A stretch of DNA of 64,000 bases from assembly GCA_934045905.1 (NCBI GenBank), contig OW203773.1, positions 15,859,246 through 15,923,245 on the forward strand, given 5' to 3'. This document shows positions 28,001 to 34,777 of the stretch, in pieces (position 1 is the first letter of the stretch; each line of letters begins with the position of its first letter). The notes beneath the pieces are model-generated. The model saw only the letters and a list, made by a program, of their open reading frames with translations, was not told the origin of the DNA and made no database searches. The DNA comes from Leuctra nigra. Lineage: Eukaryota > Arthropoda > Insecta > Plecoptera > Leuctridae. The position numbers and the translations under genes are program-made.

Positions 28001-29340
28001 TGCGGTGAAATGTACAATTGGTTGAAGTATTTCAAGACTTGAAGGAAAATAGGACATGTTCTAATTGAAAAGGCTGAAGAGATGTCTTGAATTCTAGACT
28101 TGGACGCGTGTTAAATGCTTCAATGTGTGTATTTAGACGATCCAAGTATTAAATTCAACCCCCTTGAAAGGGTTGAATTCAAGGAAACTTGAATCGTGTA
28201 ATTCTGCCTTATTGATACGTAGGTACCTACTCCATACATGTTGCGGTTGAGAAAAGATACCTTCTGGTTAAATGGGTAGCTCGCCGAGTGTACCACGTGA
28301 CTAAACATATTATAAAACACGAAATTGCCAAACTATTGCACATAAGAGGAAGTTAATGTATTCTATTATTTTAATGTTAATTTATTTCTACAACCCACTT
28401 GACCTTTTTTGCCTCCAATATTTTGGCCCCGAATTTTTTTTGACGAAATATTGCTGTTGCATTAAAAAATCGTATATAGTCCGCAATGTTCACTCTACAG
28501 ACTTGCAAGTGGGCTTGTTGTCTTCGTTATGAATAGGCGAAGAGGGCACTAAATTTATTTTTGTCAATAACTTGATATCTAACCTGGCCACAGGCATTCA
28601 GTAAATGTGAGATTTCTCGACGAAAAATCCGGTACCCACCGACTTTATTTTATAAAATTTGCAATAAAAATACCTAAAAAGGACTTTAGTACTCCTAGGA
28701 TGTATTATGATAAATACTCATGTCCAGTTTTAGCTTGCTATGTTGAACAGTTATTCAGTTTCTATCTTTTCTGTGAATCGTCTTGAACCAGTTTGAATCG
28801 CCCCGGTAATTTTTTGACTTTCCAAAATGGATTGATTTCGCTAAATATCGCTCTCAGCAGACATCTTCTTACAATATTTGCAATAAAATTAGAAAGTCAA
28901 CCCCTTCCCCCCTGGAATCCCCTTAAAATCACGACGGTTATACATTTTGTTACTGAAAACCATAAATAAACAATTTTCAATTTATATACATGTGATTTTT
29001 AAACGATGTTAATCTCAAAACTATCGTTTCTCAATAAAACACAAAAACATTATCAAAGAAAGCGAAGTTTTTTTATAACCAGCAGGAAAGTAATCTCAAT
29101 CAAATGAACTCGTAAAACGAAAATCTCAATAACAAAAGTTTTCACAGACCGCAACACCTGAAGAAAAACAAAACGGTACTCACAGCAACACTTCAGTATT
29201 CTGCTCCAACAACTATCCACTTCAATACTGTCCCTCAAGTTGGGGTTTCTCGTCTCCAAAACCAACCCATTCTTCTTTATCATCGAGCTATAGTGATAGT
29301 CCTTCTCCGCCTCTTTACCCAACTTATCAACCCCTTCCAT
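3742..29340 (-). CDS. CD36-family class B scavenger receptor, 3'-partial, 7 exons
   Basis: Join on the minus strand: 29184-29340, 17594-17685, 11601-11764, 10548-10689, 8697-8912, 7418-7666, 3742-4008. All junctions are GT-AG and phases agree (1,0,2,0,0,0,0), giving about 429 residues. The order matches the CD36 family: cytosolic tail, cysteines next to a membrane helix, a block ending GPYVYR, YYDNGTASYQ, LFWGYEDKLF, NGTG with SKLGVID and NGTDGS, then PENACFC, CPPSG and SFPHFYLGDP. Family members are two-pass membrane proteins that bind lipids, lipoproteins or apoptotic cells, or act in lysosomes. N-glycosylation sequons are visible at NGS, NYT and several NGT. The remaining ectodomain and second helix are not in the window, so the gene must continue left. 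The paralogue (emp-like, SNMP-like, croquemort-like) cannot be decided. Exons 3, 5 and 7 have tandemly repeated splice acceptors, so exon starts there are ambiguous; the start nearest the exon's unique part is used here. Confidence 0.9.
3881..5046. repeat. 8-copy, 147-bp in-frame acceptor-exon array at exon 7
   Basis: The unit is the last 19 bp of the intron (CTGTCATGATGTGTTACAG in coding sense) plus the first 128 bp of exon 7. Units start at 3881, 4028, 4175, 4322, 4469, 4616, 4763 and 4910, always 147 bp apart. 147 is 49 codons, and the intron remnant reads CHDVLQ, so all eight copies stay open in one frame. Copies differ at few sites: tctccc or tcgccc, gcggcggg or gcggtggg (this one alternates over most of the array) and gcatcg or gcatgg. 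The last copies share the gcatgg variant, which shows stepwise growth of the array. It looks CRISPR-like in layout but has no unique spacers. Confidence 0.95.
5067..6660. other. Intron 6 of the CD36-family gene, left part
   Basis: Starts with a dispersed repeat piece (TACCTAGAGGTAGAAGGCCG) that also occurs near 15575, 22540 and 53955. A SINE-B piece lies at 5165-5225 and a G-run at 6055-6070. The rest is unassigned. Confidence 0.5.
6668..6724 (+). mobile_element. SINE 3'-end fragment (SINE-B)
   Basis: Carries GCCATTAGCCTCGCTGCAGA and GTGCGACGTTAAGCCCCAGA, the tail block shared with 8597, 10355 and 26400. It directly precedes a tRNA-SINE. Confidence 0.75.
6759..6905 (+). mobile_element. tRNA-derived SINE (SINE-A)
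   Basis: The head (6759-6837) has box A (TAGCTCAGCTGG) and box B (GGTTCGAGCC), a 5-bp anticodon stem and a loop CCGGCAA with C instead of the universal U before the anticodon. The acceptor stem has mismatches. The tail (CCTATCATCCTGACT...GGAAGTTTTCCACAG) is shared with 25734-25880, so this is a SINE and not a tRNA gene. Confidence 0.8.
6983..7398. mobile_element. TIR element beside exon 6
   Basis: Left arm GTTTACCGAGGGACAGTTTA, then CACATTACCG and CACTTTACC. Right arm GGTAAAGTGTCC, GGTAATGTGTCC, CTGTCCTTCGTAAAC. The middle is an AT-rich run of AATATTTTTTCCAAAATTTT units. Its right end is about 20 bp from the exon 6 donor. Confidence 0.7.
7418..7666 (-). CDS. CD36-family gene, exon 6 (NGTG / SKLGVID block)
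   Basis: Acceptor TTCGTGCGCAG, 83 codons in phase 0, donor GTAGGACG. Conserved blocks are RNGTGTARIAIHTGSTDMSK then LGVIDHFGGKRKL, VWGSEECNRVDGTDGSMWPP and the C-containing DMCRKFPMVF. In the family this part carries NGT..G, G..D..KLG.ID, W and the NGTDA..FPP motif (here VDGTDGS, where the asparagine of the usual NGT sequon has become aspartate). A MITE ends within about 20 bp of its donor. Confidence 0.92.
8362..8665 (+). mobile_element. SINE-B, full-length copy
   Basis: tRNA-like head (GTGAGTGGTTAACGCTCTGA... GGGTTCGATTAC), then the body CTGGGAAGGT...CACGACCGCCTCCTTCCCAC and the tail CGTCGCCATTAGCCTCGCTG, ending GTGCGACGTTAAG. The tail resembles the common insect SINE end CGTCGCCAT...GTGCGACGTAAAG (from memory). 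It lies just left of exon 5. Confidence 0.8.
8697..8912 (-). CDS. CD36-family gene, exon 5 (LFWGYED block)
   Basis: Acceptor CTTGTGCGCAG, phase 0, 72 codons, donor GTAAGCTG. It contains SALHRSLEVKPFLTMDAESL followed by LFWGYEDKLFNLGKSI, the family hallmark (typically LWGYEDPL). The acceptor plus first 77 bp recur in five upstream partial copies (to about 9420). The coding copy has 12 extra bases (ARVA) that the other copies lack, so it is either the ancestral form or has gained four residues since the array arose. Confidence 0.9.
8824..9420. repeat. 6-copy, 98-bp acceptor-exon array at exon 5
   Basis: The unit in coding sense is 21 bp of intron end (CATGTTCTGTCTTGTGCGCAG) plus the first 77 bp of exon 5. 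Acceptor-adjacent exon starts lie at 8912, 9010, 9108, 9206, 9304 and 9399; the last spacing is 95 bp because of a 3-bp deletion. ggaggctg and ggaggcgg alternate copy by copy, which points to growth as dimers of 196 bp. 98 is not a multiple of three, and read-through from one copy into the next hits a stop soon after the acceptor remnant (frame ...KPFLMFCLVRRV then stop), so upstream acceptors would give truncated products. Confidence 0.95.
9497..9998. mobile_element. Foldback element related to MITE family 2
   Basis: Outer arms GAGAATAGGAATATGG/..CGTACGATTCCAGTTCTC, with a very strong inner palindrome (arms about 9635-9690 and 9700-9770, reading GTTTAAAACGTAAAAAAAGT and its complement). Motifs ACAAACTGGAGT and ACCTC..AGGTC are shared with 60886-61229. 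No clear TTAA flank is left. It occupies the intron between exons 4 and 5. Confidence 0.7.
10235..10412 (+). mobile_element. SINE-B, 5'-truncated
   Basis: Body and tail match 8480-8650 (AAATGCTGGGAAGGTACCCT; CACGACCGCCTCCTTCCCAC; GCAGAACAGTACGACGTTAA). Confidence 0.8.
10548..10689 (-). CDS. CD36-family gene, exon 4
   Basis: Acceptor CTTGCCTACAG; the first base completes the Arg codon split by exon 3. Translation reads ESFERVNVEYYDNGTASYQ, then a block with FTFMPDL, SMSDKLVVPN and MAFL, with donor GTGAGTG in phase 0. This matches the family segment in which the tyrosine-rich block and a glycosylated NGT precede the strongly conserved VPN. It is a single-copy exon, unlike its neighbours on either side. 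Confidence 0.9.
10824..11290. repeat. 230-bp direct duplication with GGAACC-rich start
   Basis: Copies at 10824-11040 and 11056-11285 share ACCGGTACCGTATCCGAAAA through GTTTTTTGTGCACACAACAT. Both start with GAACCGG-type repeats that also occur at 15766-16160. Confidence 0.85.
11601..11764 (-). CDS. CD36-family gene, exon 3 (ectodomain start, GPYVYR)
   Basis: Phase 0 start GACATGGTG (DMVISNGS) after acceptor CTTTTGCGCAG; donor GTAAAAAG after a phase-2 AG. Conserved pieces are PLFKIRIFNYTNVDSF (family pattern: LYLFNVTNPDEF) and EEAGPYVYR. The sequons NGS and NYT are visible. The first 111 bp plus acceptor are repeated 18 more times upstream (to 14245). Only this copy runs on into GDDKKLHVEEAGPYVYR and a real donor, so it holds the functional 3' part of the exon. 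Confidence 0.9.
11654..14245. repeat. 19-copy, 137-bp acceptor-exon array at exon 3
   Basis: The unit in coding sense is 26 bp of intron end (TGTGTAACTCAC followed by TCTCTTCTGCGCAG) plus the first 111 bp of exon 3. The acceptor recurs every 137 bp from 11764 to 14229, with one 136-bp step near 12443. The breakpoint is at TTCATG, where the real exon continues TCGGGAG and the other copies return to the intron end. Copies carry scattered variants (gcgaatc, gcgtatc, gcggatc; gctgatc or gcttatc; gcgcag or gcacag; ctgtcc or ctctcc). Each copy keeps a possible branch site (GTAAC) and a pyrimidine-rich stretch. Read-through of a copy ends in a stop just after the intron remnant. Confidence 0.95.
14297..15374 (+). 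mobile_element. Helitron-like element, 5'-truncated, carrying a nested MITE
   Basis: It begins inside the GCGAGCGTCTCCTTTTGG segment typical of this family's 5' end and ends GCTCGCTCATCAACGCGTTA...GAGCGTTTTCCTAG, followed by T. The end CTAG|T fits the Helitron rule (3' CTRR, insertion next to T). No reading frame for a Rep/helicase is present, so it is non-autonomous. A TTAA MITE (14771-15083) splits it. It starts only about 50 bp from the end of the exon 3 array. Confidence 0.75.
14771..15083. mobile_element. TTAA-target MITE (family 1) inside a Helitron-like element
   Basis: Long inverted arms (GAGGGCTTGGTAGTGAGCG... and ...CTCACTACCCAGCCGTC), with internal arms around GAACAGTTCAATGAAAA. 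It is flanked by TTAA on both sides (14767-14770 and 15084-15087). TTAA duplication is the hallmark of piggyBac-type transposition. The host element without the insert exists at 48040-48060 (minus strand), where the same flanks meet at a single TTAA. Confidence 0.85.
15766..16160. mobile_element. GGAACC-repeat element with inverted ends
   Basis: Starts GGACTGGAACC and ends GGTTCTAGTCC. Both flanks carry runs of GGAACC (15823-15840, 16089-16118), and the middle holds GGTTCC in the opposite sense. It lies in intron 2 of the CD36-family gene. Confidence 0.6.
17594..17685 (-). CDS. CD36-family gene, exon 2 (N-terminal transmembrane helix)
   Basis: Acceptor CTGTTACAG, then 92 bp, donor GTAAGTCATT. 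Translation gives LSVLVIVFLISLIATVLVWG followed by TSFIEDAIIR. The first part is one hydrophobic helix of about 20 residues and the rest is the start of the ectodomain, as in the family. It begins with two bases that complete a Cys codon left by exon 1 and ends in phase 0. It is too short to appear as a long open frame and was found from its splice sites. Confidence 0.85.
18039..18761. mobile_element. 723-bp TIR element with 9-bp target duplication (MULE-like)
   Basis: A perfect 33-bp terminal inverted repeat starts GCGTCTTTCCATACCCTAAT. The 9-bp flank GGCCGGGCA is present on both sides (18030-18038 and 18762-18770). A 9-bp duplication is typical of Mutator-like elements, which is the basis of the class name. 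No transposase frame is present. The target sequence, rejoined, runs into GGTCGGTTCC, a SINE B-box-like piece. Confidence 0.85.
18911..19047. mobile_element. Short foldback with GACCGAAAC loop
   Basis: Arms CATCTTGATTAGGATATTTC... and ...GAAATATCCCAATCAAGATG. The loop holds CCTGAAGAAGGTC and GGACCGAAACTGTTGACTTT, a block I remember from dispersed repeats of many invertebrates. Confidence 0.65.
20004..20300 (-). mobile_element. Helitron-like fragment
   Basis: Carries TCTGTGTAACGCGTTGATGA and GAGCGAGC, followed by blocks shared with the Helitron-like family (AAAGTTTTAAGTTGATCGGT, AATCACAGGATC). The terminal CTAG is missing. A similar 3'-end fragment lies at about 31166-31215. Confidence 0.55.
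20455..20536 (-). mobile_element. SINE-A fragment
   Basis: Holds GGGGCTCGAACCCGGAACCT and CTCACTTGCCGGGCGAGAGC, i.e. the box B and anticodon arm of SINE-A. It is cut off before box A. Confidence 0.75.
20591..21105. repeat. Pair of 90-bp direct repeats
   Basis: 20591-20684 and 21014-21105 share AACATTTTTAAGAATTTACT onward for about 90 bp with few changes. Spacing is about 420 bp. Confidence 0.8.
23207..23526. mobile_element. TTAA-target MITE (family 1) in intron 1
   Basis: Third copy of the family: it starts GACGGCTGAGTAGTGAGCG after TTAA and ends ACAACCCAGCCGTC before TCAA. Arms include ATCGATTTTTATCAATATC and the GAAAAGTTCAATGAAAATAA pair. It is more diverged than the copy at 14771. Confidence 0.8.
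25734..25880 (-). mobile_element. tRNA-derived SINE (SINE-A), second copy
   Basis: Reverse complement matches 6759-6905 over head and tail. The anticodon loop here is CCGGCTA. Confidence 0.8.
25950..26345. mobile_element. hAT-like MITE remnant in intron 1
   Basis: Carries AATTGTTGCCCCGCAGGGCG, the AAAGAGCCATTCAAGAACC block and the end GAGCCGCAGGTTGCCGACTC. The left end is degraded. Confidence 0.65.
26398..26648 (-). mobile_element. SINE-B, nearly full copy
   Basis: Reverse complement carries the head with GGGGTTCGAATCCCC, the body GGCCACGACCGCCTCC and the tail ending GTGCGACGTTAACG. Further SINE-B pieces lie near 75-135, 2577-2715, 5165-5225, 19378-19440, 21370-21430, 25105-25290, 26690-26790 and 33822-33905. 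Confidence 0.8.
29184..29340 (-). CDS. CD36-family gene, exon 1 (start codon, cytosolic tail)
   Basis: Starts at ATG 29340 (MEGVDKLGKEAEKDY) and ends ILKCC plus one base before the donor GTGAGTACC. An in-frame ATG lies 36 bp upstream at 29376 (MFVLIWF) and could be used instead. The 52 residues are charged and have no helix, so they form a cytosolic tail much longer than the few residues of mammalian CD36. The two cysteines next to the helix of exon 2 are candidates for palmitoylation, as known in CD36. Phase 1 at the donor fits exon 2. The assignment rests on phase, strand and the Cys-Cys-helix join, since the tail itself is not conserved. Confidence 0.7.
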
Positions 29341-29596
29341 AGTCAAAAACACGCGAAACCAAATCAAAACAAACACTTAAACCAACATTCGAAGCACTAT
29401 TGAGATTCTAGAAGAGAATTCACTTGTGTAAAGAGCATATTGAGAAGGATTTGTTAACTCTTTGGTGGCGATCTTTGTACTGATGTTGACAAGCTATCAG
29501 TGATTTCGTAAGAGTTGATAAGAAATTATTCAATTTGTATTGGAGACTGTGTTGCGCATGTGTGGAAGATGTTCAGGGGTATGTTAGAAGGTTAGG

Positions 29597-30340
29597 ACGT
29601 CATTTGGTGTCAATGACGTGGGTACATGAGTTCGGTTAAGGTGAGAGGGTGTCGGGATTGTGGTTTCACGTGATTAAGAACGTCATTTGGTGGCAATGAC
29701 GTGGGTATATGAGTTCGATTGAGGTGAGAGGGTGTCGGGATTGTGGTTTCACGTGATTTAGAACGTCATTTGGTGTCAATGACGTGGGTACATGAGTTCG
29801 GTTGAGGTGAGAGGGTGTCAGGATTGTGGTTTCACGTGATTTAGAACGACATTTGGTGTCAATGACGTGGGTACATGAGTTCGATTGAGGGGATAGGGTG
29901 TCGGGATTGTGGTTTCACGTGATTTAGAACGTCATTTGGTGTCAATGACGTGGGTACATGAGTTCGAGTGAGGTGATAGGGTGTCGGGATTGTGGTTTCA
30001 CGTGATTTAGAACGTCATTTGGTGTCAATGACGTGGGTACATGAGTTCGAGTGAGGTGATGGTGTGTCAGGATTGTGGTTTCACGTGATTTAGAACGTCA
30101 TTTGGTGTCATGACGTGGGTACATGAGTTCGAGTGAGGTGATGGGGTGTCAGGATTGTGGTTTCACGTGATTTAGAACGTCATTTGGTGTCAATGACGTG
30201 GGTACATGAGTTCGGTTGAGGTGAGAGGGTGTCGGGATTGTGGTTTCACGTGATTTAGATCGTCATTTGGTGTCATGACGTGGGTACATGAGTTCGGTTA
30301 AGGTGAGAGGGTGTCGGGATTGTGGTTTCACGTGATTGTG
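29597..30340. repeat. 9-copy, 83-bp array upstream of CD36-family exon 1
   Basis: Copies start at 29597, 29680, 29763, 29846, 29929, 30012, 30095, 30177 and 30260, about 255 bp upstream of the start codon of the minus-strand gene. Each copy holds the E-box palindrome TCACGTGA, and most hold the inverted repeat ACGTCATT-7-AATGACGT, whose second arm extends to TGACGTGG. These are the core motifs known for bHLH-ZIP factors (MITF/TFEB, USF) and for bZIP factors (CREB, ATF6/XBP1). The motifs are seen directly; a promoter or enhancer role is inferred from position only. It could be a neutral minisatellite. Confidence 0.9.
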
Positions 30341-30354
30341 ATGTTGTATTGCAT

Positions 30355-30700
30355 GGGGTAGGCAACCTTCTTTGGGAAAGGTGCCAATTTCCAAAAAATT
30401 TATAAAGTAGATAATAGGGCGCTCTAGTAGAGGCAATCAAAAATATAATACACCGACAATAATGAATTTAATTAGGTACTTGTTATTTTTATATTTTGAC
30501 GAAAGCCCTCAGTTGCTGCCCCGCAGAGCATTTTTAGGGGTTTCAACAATTTAAAAAAGATTCTGGGACTTTAAAATAACCTTCCAATTATTGTGCATGT
30601 CTTTTTTTTCGAATATTCACATTTATCGATTCCAGATCTTTATTTAAATTATAAAGAGCCATTCAAGAACCGCCAAGGAGCCGCAGGTTGCCGACCCCTG
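30355..30700. mobile_element. hAT-like MITE
   Basis: Ends GGGGTAGGCAACC and GGTTGCCGACCCCTG match the widespread hAT terminus CAGGGGTCGGCAACC. The interior has GCTGCCCCGCAGAGC and AAAGAGCCATTCAAGAACC. It starts directly after the 83-bp array. Related pieces lie at 25950-26345, 30820-31048 and 7740-7960. Confidence 0.75.
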
Positions 30701-30819
30701 CTATAGTGATTCATGAGTGAAGACTGGATTTTTTGTCAAGGGGGATACACTCATAATGGGTTGGGGGGGGGGTGAATATATTACACGGAAAATAATAAAT
30801 TGAATTATCCGACGAAGTC

Positions 30820-31048
30820 CCTCAGTTGTTGCCCCGCAGGACGTTTTTTAGGATAACAACAATTTCAAAGTGGTTGTGGGACTCTTAAATGAACCAACGT
30901 AATCAAATAAGTAATAACCTTCCAATTGTACATGTCGTTTTTTTCGAATTGTCAAATTTTTTGATTCCAGATCTTTATAAAGAGCCATTCAAGAACCACT
31001 AAGCAGCCGAATACGGCTCCGGAGCCGCAGGTTGGCGACCCCTGCTGT
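30820..31048. mobile_element. hAT-like MITE fragment
   Basis: Contains GTTGTTGCCCCGCAGGACGT, AAAGAGCCATTCAAGAACC and the end GGAGCCGCAGGTTGGCGACC. The left terminus is missing. Confidence 0.65.
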
Positions 31049-31100
31049 AGTGAGTCATGAGTGTAGACTGGATTTTTGTCAAGGGTGATACACTCAAAAA

Positions 31101-31138
31101 GGGAGGGGGGGGGGGCTATTAACCCCCCCCCCCCCCCT
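31101..31138. repeat. G-run facing a C-run
   Basis: GGGAGGGGGGGGGGGG, then CTATTAA, then 17 C. The two runs are complementary and could form a hairpin or G-quadruplex. Other runs are G at 6055-6070 and 59740-59754 and C at 22998-23013. Confidence 0.8.
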
Positions 31139-31585
31139 TGTGTAAATGCTTGAGGCTTGTCAACTGTGGGAAAACGCTCTGTGTGACGCGTTGATAAGCG
31201 AGCCTTCGTATTGCATGCGAGTTAATAAGTGTGTGAAACTTGCTGCTCTATAGATCGTGGAAATAGTGAAAGAGAACGTGCGTCAAAGAAGCAGTGATTT
31301 TGTCTTTGAGCTTCTTCTAATAAATCAGCAAATATTTCAGAACAAACATAAAACGTCCGTAATACAATTACTCTTGATACTCTTGACAGATATTTGTCAG
31401 AAAAGCACGACTGATGGAATAAATTAAAAGTCCTTACTTAGGAAGGAGGCCGCTGGAATCGAACCCAGGGTTGTTCAATGCATGTAAGTCCAGATTTTTA
31501 TTTAATTTAATTTATTTAGCTAGAAAGCTATTTTCCATTACATTGGTACATTCACAAAACAGGATGCACACAAATGAAGTACATA

Positions 31586-32379
31586 CTAGGAAAACGCTCA
31601 GTGTAACGCATTGGTGAGCTAGCACGGGGACGTGCAAATTCTCGAACCGGAAATGCGTACACAAGCACAGAAAACGTATACATCCACATTGAATTGAAAT
31701 ATGATCACTCAATCAACACAACATATTATGCTTTTCATTGAAACTTGAAAGTAACATCCAAGCATCCTGGTAAATATAGCAAATCAGATGCAATTCGACT
31801 GGCACTGGAAAACATTCATTTTGATACTTCATTACTGACAGATATTAAAAATGTTAATAAGTTCATACGTTCCTATAACTGATTAGGATGAAATTTTGTA
31901 AAATAAGAGACAATGTTGGTCTTAATGATCATGCAAAATAGGAGTTTGATCTGAATTATCGAAAACCGTTTTCATTTTTCATCCTATCAGGAGATATTTA
32001 TTTAAATATTAACCAATGAATGGATTTCAGAAAAATTATGGTCTGCAAACAGAGAAGGTTGGTTTTACATGTGTGCAAAATTTCAGCTCGATCAAAGAAG
32101 AACTCTGACCTGTATAGCCAAAATATGAATTTGATCAGATTTATCGAAGACCATTTTCATTTTTCAACCTATCAGGAGATGTTTATTTCAATTTTAACCA
32201 ATGAATGGATTTTAAAAAAAATTTGGGTCTGCAAACAGAAAAGGTTGTCTCTACATGTGTGCAAAATTTCAGATTGATCGAAGAAAAACTCTGACCTGTA
32301 CAGCCTCACCTAACAGAAAAAAAATAACAGAGGTCCGTGCCAAATGAGCCGAAAGGAGACGCTCGCTACGCTCGCTCAA
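31586..32379 (-). mobile_element. Helitron-like element, short complete copy
   Basis: Minus-strand element from TTGAGCGAGCGTAGCGAGCG (5' end at 32379) to ...GAGCGTTTTCCTAG (3' end at 31586), followed by T. Internal parts match the copies at 14297 and 47767 (GCACGGACCTCTGTT, CTCCTGATAGG, CAAAATTTCA). The 5' GAGCGAGC and the 3' subterminal GCTCGCTC form a subterminal inverted repeat. Non-coding. Confidence 0.75.
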
Positions 32380-34777
32380 ACATTTTATACATTTCTTATA
32401 CCTACATTGTCTTCTTCATTTACCTTTTAACTTATATCTACTATAAAGTTGAATACCACTATATAAGATACAGATTTTTGGGTTCCTGAATTGCTTTTTT
32501 TTCTAGATATTACATAATATGTTTTTGTCTGAGAGATCAGTGCCACATTATTGTTAGTTGAATTGAACCTACATATACCTATTGTTGTGTTATGGAAATT
32601 TTAGAATTACATTTTCAGTTTCGAACTCAAGTATTAATTGCTATTAGAATCAATCAAAGACGTGTGTTTTACTTTTCAGTTCACTTCACAGATTTGCCAG
32701 GTTTTATGACTAAATTCTATTTCAAATGTGCCTAATATAAAACCCAAACTTATATAATCACGTGTTTTGTATTGATGCCCAACATATGCCCGTTCTGGAC
32801 AAAGTATTTAAGGTTTTGCTTTGCATGATGAAAAACAATTGATATTCGTGCAAGCTTCATAATATCTCCGTTCTCCGGTGAGATATTGCTTAAAACTATG
32901 TTTGTGCAAATACTCTCCATTCCCCTCGCACATCAAATATAATAAATACGTAATAGAAAAAAGAAACGATAGTGACCCTAATAAAAATAATAGGCATAGA
33001 TTTTTTTTATCACACAAGAATATTACATTATTAAAAAAAAATGAATTCACAACACAAATTGATCCTACTAAGTCCATCGGACTTATCAGTAGGTATTACT
33101 AGTAAACGTACCTATATAAGTGTATATACTTCGCTATAAACAGAGGGAAAAAAATATTAAATAATCAATTAGACTCAACAGTAATAGTTACAGTCAACAA
33201 GAATGTGTCAATGTATCTCGTGGCTTTTGTTGATTGCCATCCAAATGGTAGATGGAAATTTTCTGAATTGTGGTATAGACCAAAATTCATAAAATTGTTG
33301 TAACTCGCAACAAACATTTCATACTTTTTCCCCAATAATTAAAAAAATTGACAAAAATACTTAAAAATAGCAAGAAAAGGACTGAATCCATAAAGAAAAT
33401 TGAGTCAAAGGCATTTTCAGGCAAAATGAAACACATATTTTTGAAATCAGAAACACATACAACATATCGATATATCATTTTTAGACGTGTCTTAACAAAT
33501 AACTAAAAAAGGATAGGTATGTTCTAAACATCCTAGCCCAACTTATAAGATACGAGTAATGTCAATAAAAATGATTTTTATCGGTCAGATTTTCGAACAT
33601 TGATTCAGTAGTGTCCTCATTGATATCGCAAAGTATTAAACTGTATTGAATATCGATTGAACACGCCACTTCGATGTGCCATGATAACAGAAGGCCGTGA
33701 ACCAGGGGTCACGTGATTTACTCGAGACATAACCTCCAAAATGTCATTTCACGCGAGAAGAACCATTTTTGTTATCACATTTGCAGAGTGTGTGAGCTTT
33801 TTTATATCTACTTCAGTGTCTTTAACGTCGCACTCTTATGCAACGGATGGCGACGGATGAATGAGTGTGATGATGGTGATTATGAAGAATATAGTAAGGA
33901 AGGTGGGAAGGAGGGTAAACGGACGTTTCGCCGACGGAATTTTCACCGACGGAACTTTCGCCGATATTACAAAAAGCACGGAACTTTCGCCGACGGTGAA
34001 ATTGACCATGAAGGAACTTTCAACGCCAGAAAAAAATCTTAAAAACCAATCATCTCTCAAAAATTAACTCAAACATTTAAAACTGTATCAAAATTGTAAA
34101 AATGTTAGATAAATATTTACAAGAAAATTTAATAGAGTTTCAAGATTTTTTGATTTCAAATTAATCTGTTTGAAAACTTATGAAAAATAGTCTATTTGAT
34201 AAGAAAATATGATTTTCCAAGAATAAGTATTTGGTTTTCACAATAAGCTACTTCTCATCTTCTGATCTTAAAGGTATATAAGAAAATTGTGAAAATGAGG
34301 GATAAATATTTTCAAGAAAATTTAATAGTTTCACGATTTTTTTTGCTATTTTTTTTTGCGTGTGGATTATAAGCATGTGTTGATAAAATATTAAATTAGA
34401 TAAAATTATCTAGATAATTACCTAGATAATTAATTTTTATCTATTGTCTTATGTACACAATTAAATATTTGGTTATATTAGGAACTATATCTAGATAAAA
34501 TAATATTAAATTGTAATGAATTTTTGTGTATGAACATGCGCCAATCTCAAATGTCAGATGATATGAAAAAGGAAAATCATCGCCCTTTAGTCGCATTAGT
34601 TTGCTTATTTTGACGACCCTATTTAAAAAACTCGAGTTCCGAATTTAGGATTCAAAAATAATTAGAGAACAGTAGTATTTGGTCAAAAAATTATCTGTTA
34701 TCTATTACAATATTTCTAGTTAATTATTTGTTATCTTGATCTATTATCTGGATTCTAGATGATTTCTTGGAAATTTA
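32380..34777. other. Intergenic, mostly unassigned
   Basis: AT-rich. The only recognisable pieces are a SINE-B fragment (33822-33905, minus) and a cluster of GAACTTTCGCCGACG-type units (33912-34030) that resembles the end of a TIR element. No coding potential is seen. Confidence 0.5.

Larger units (their letters stand above)
17686..29183 (-). other. Intron 1 of the CD36-family gene (11.5 kb)
   Basis: No coding sequence was recognised. It holds a TIR element with 9-bp target duplication (18039-18761), a hairpin (18911-19047), tRNA-SINE pieces (20455-20536, 25734-25880), a 90-bp direct repeat pair (20591 and 21014), a TTAA MITE (23207-23526), SINE remnants near 19380, 21370, 25105 and 26690, a SINE copy (26398-26648), a hAT-like remnant (25950-26345) and one arm of a foldback family (27249-27302). 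A C-run lies at 22998-23013. The stretch 27300-29183 shows only short local similarities (two copies of a motif around AAGGGTTGAATTCAA near 27930 and 28165) and nothing I can name. Confidence 0.6.

Noticed and set aside
33713..34042. 109-residue frame with RRRNFHRRNFRR repeats
   Set aside because: The repeats are translated GAACTTTCGCCGACG transposon-end units plus a SINE fragment.
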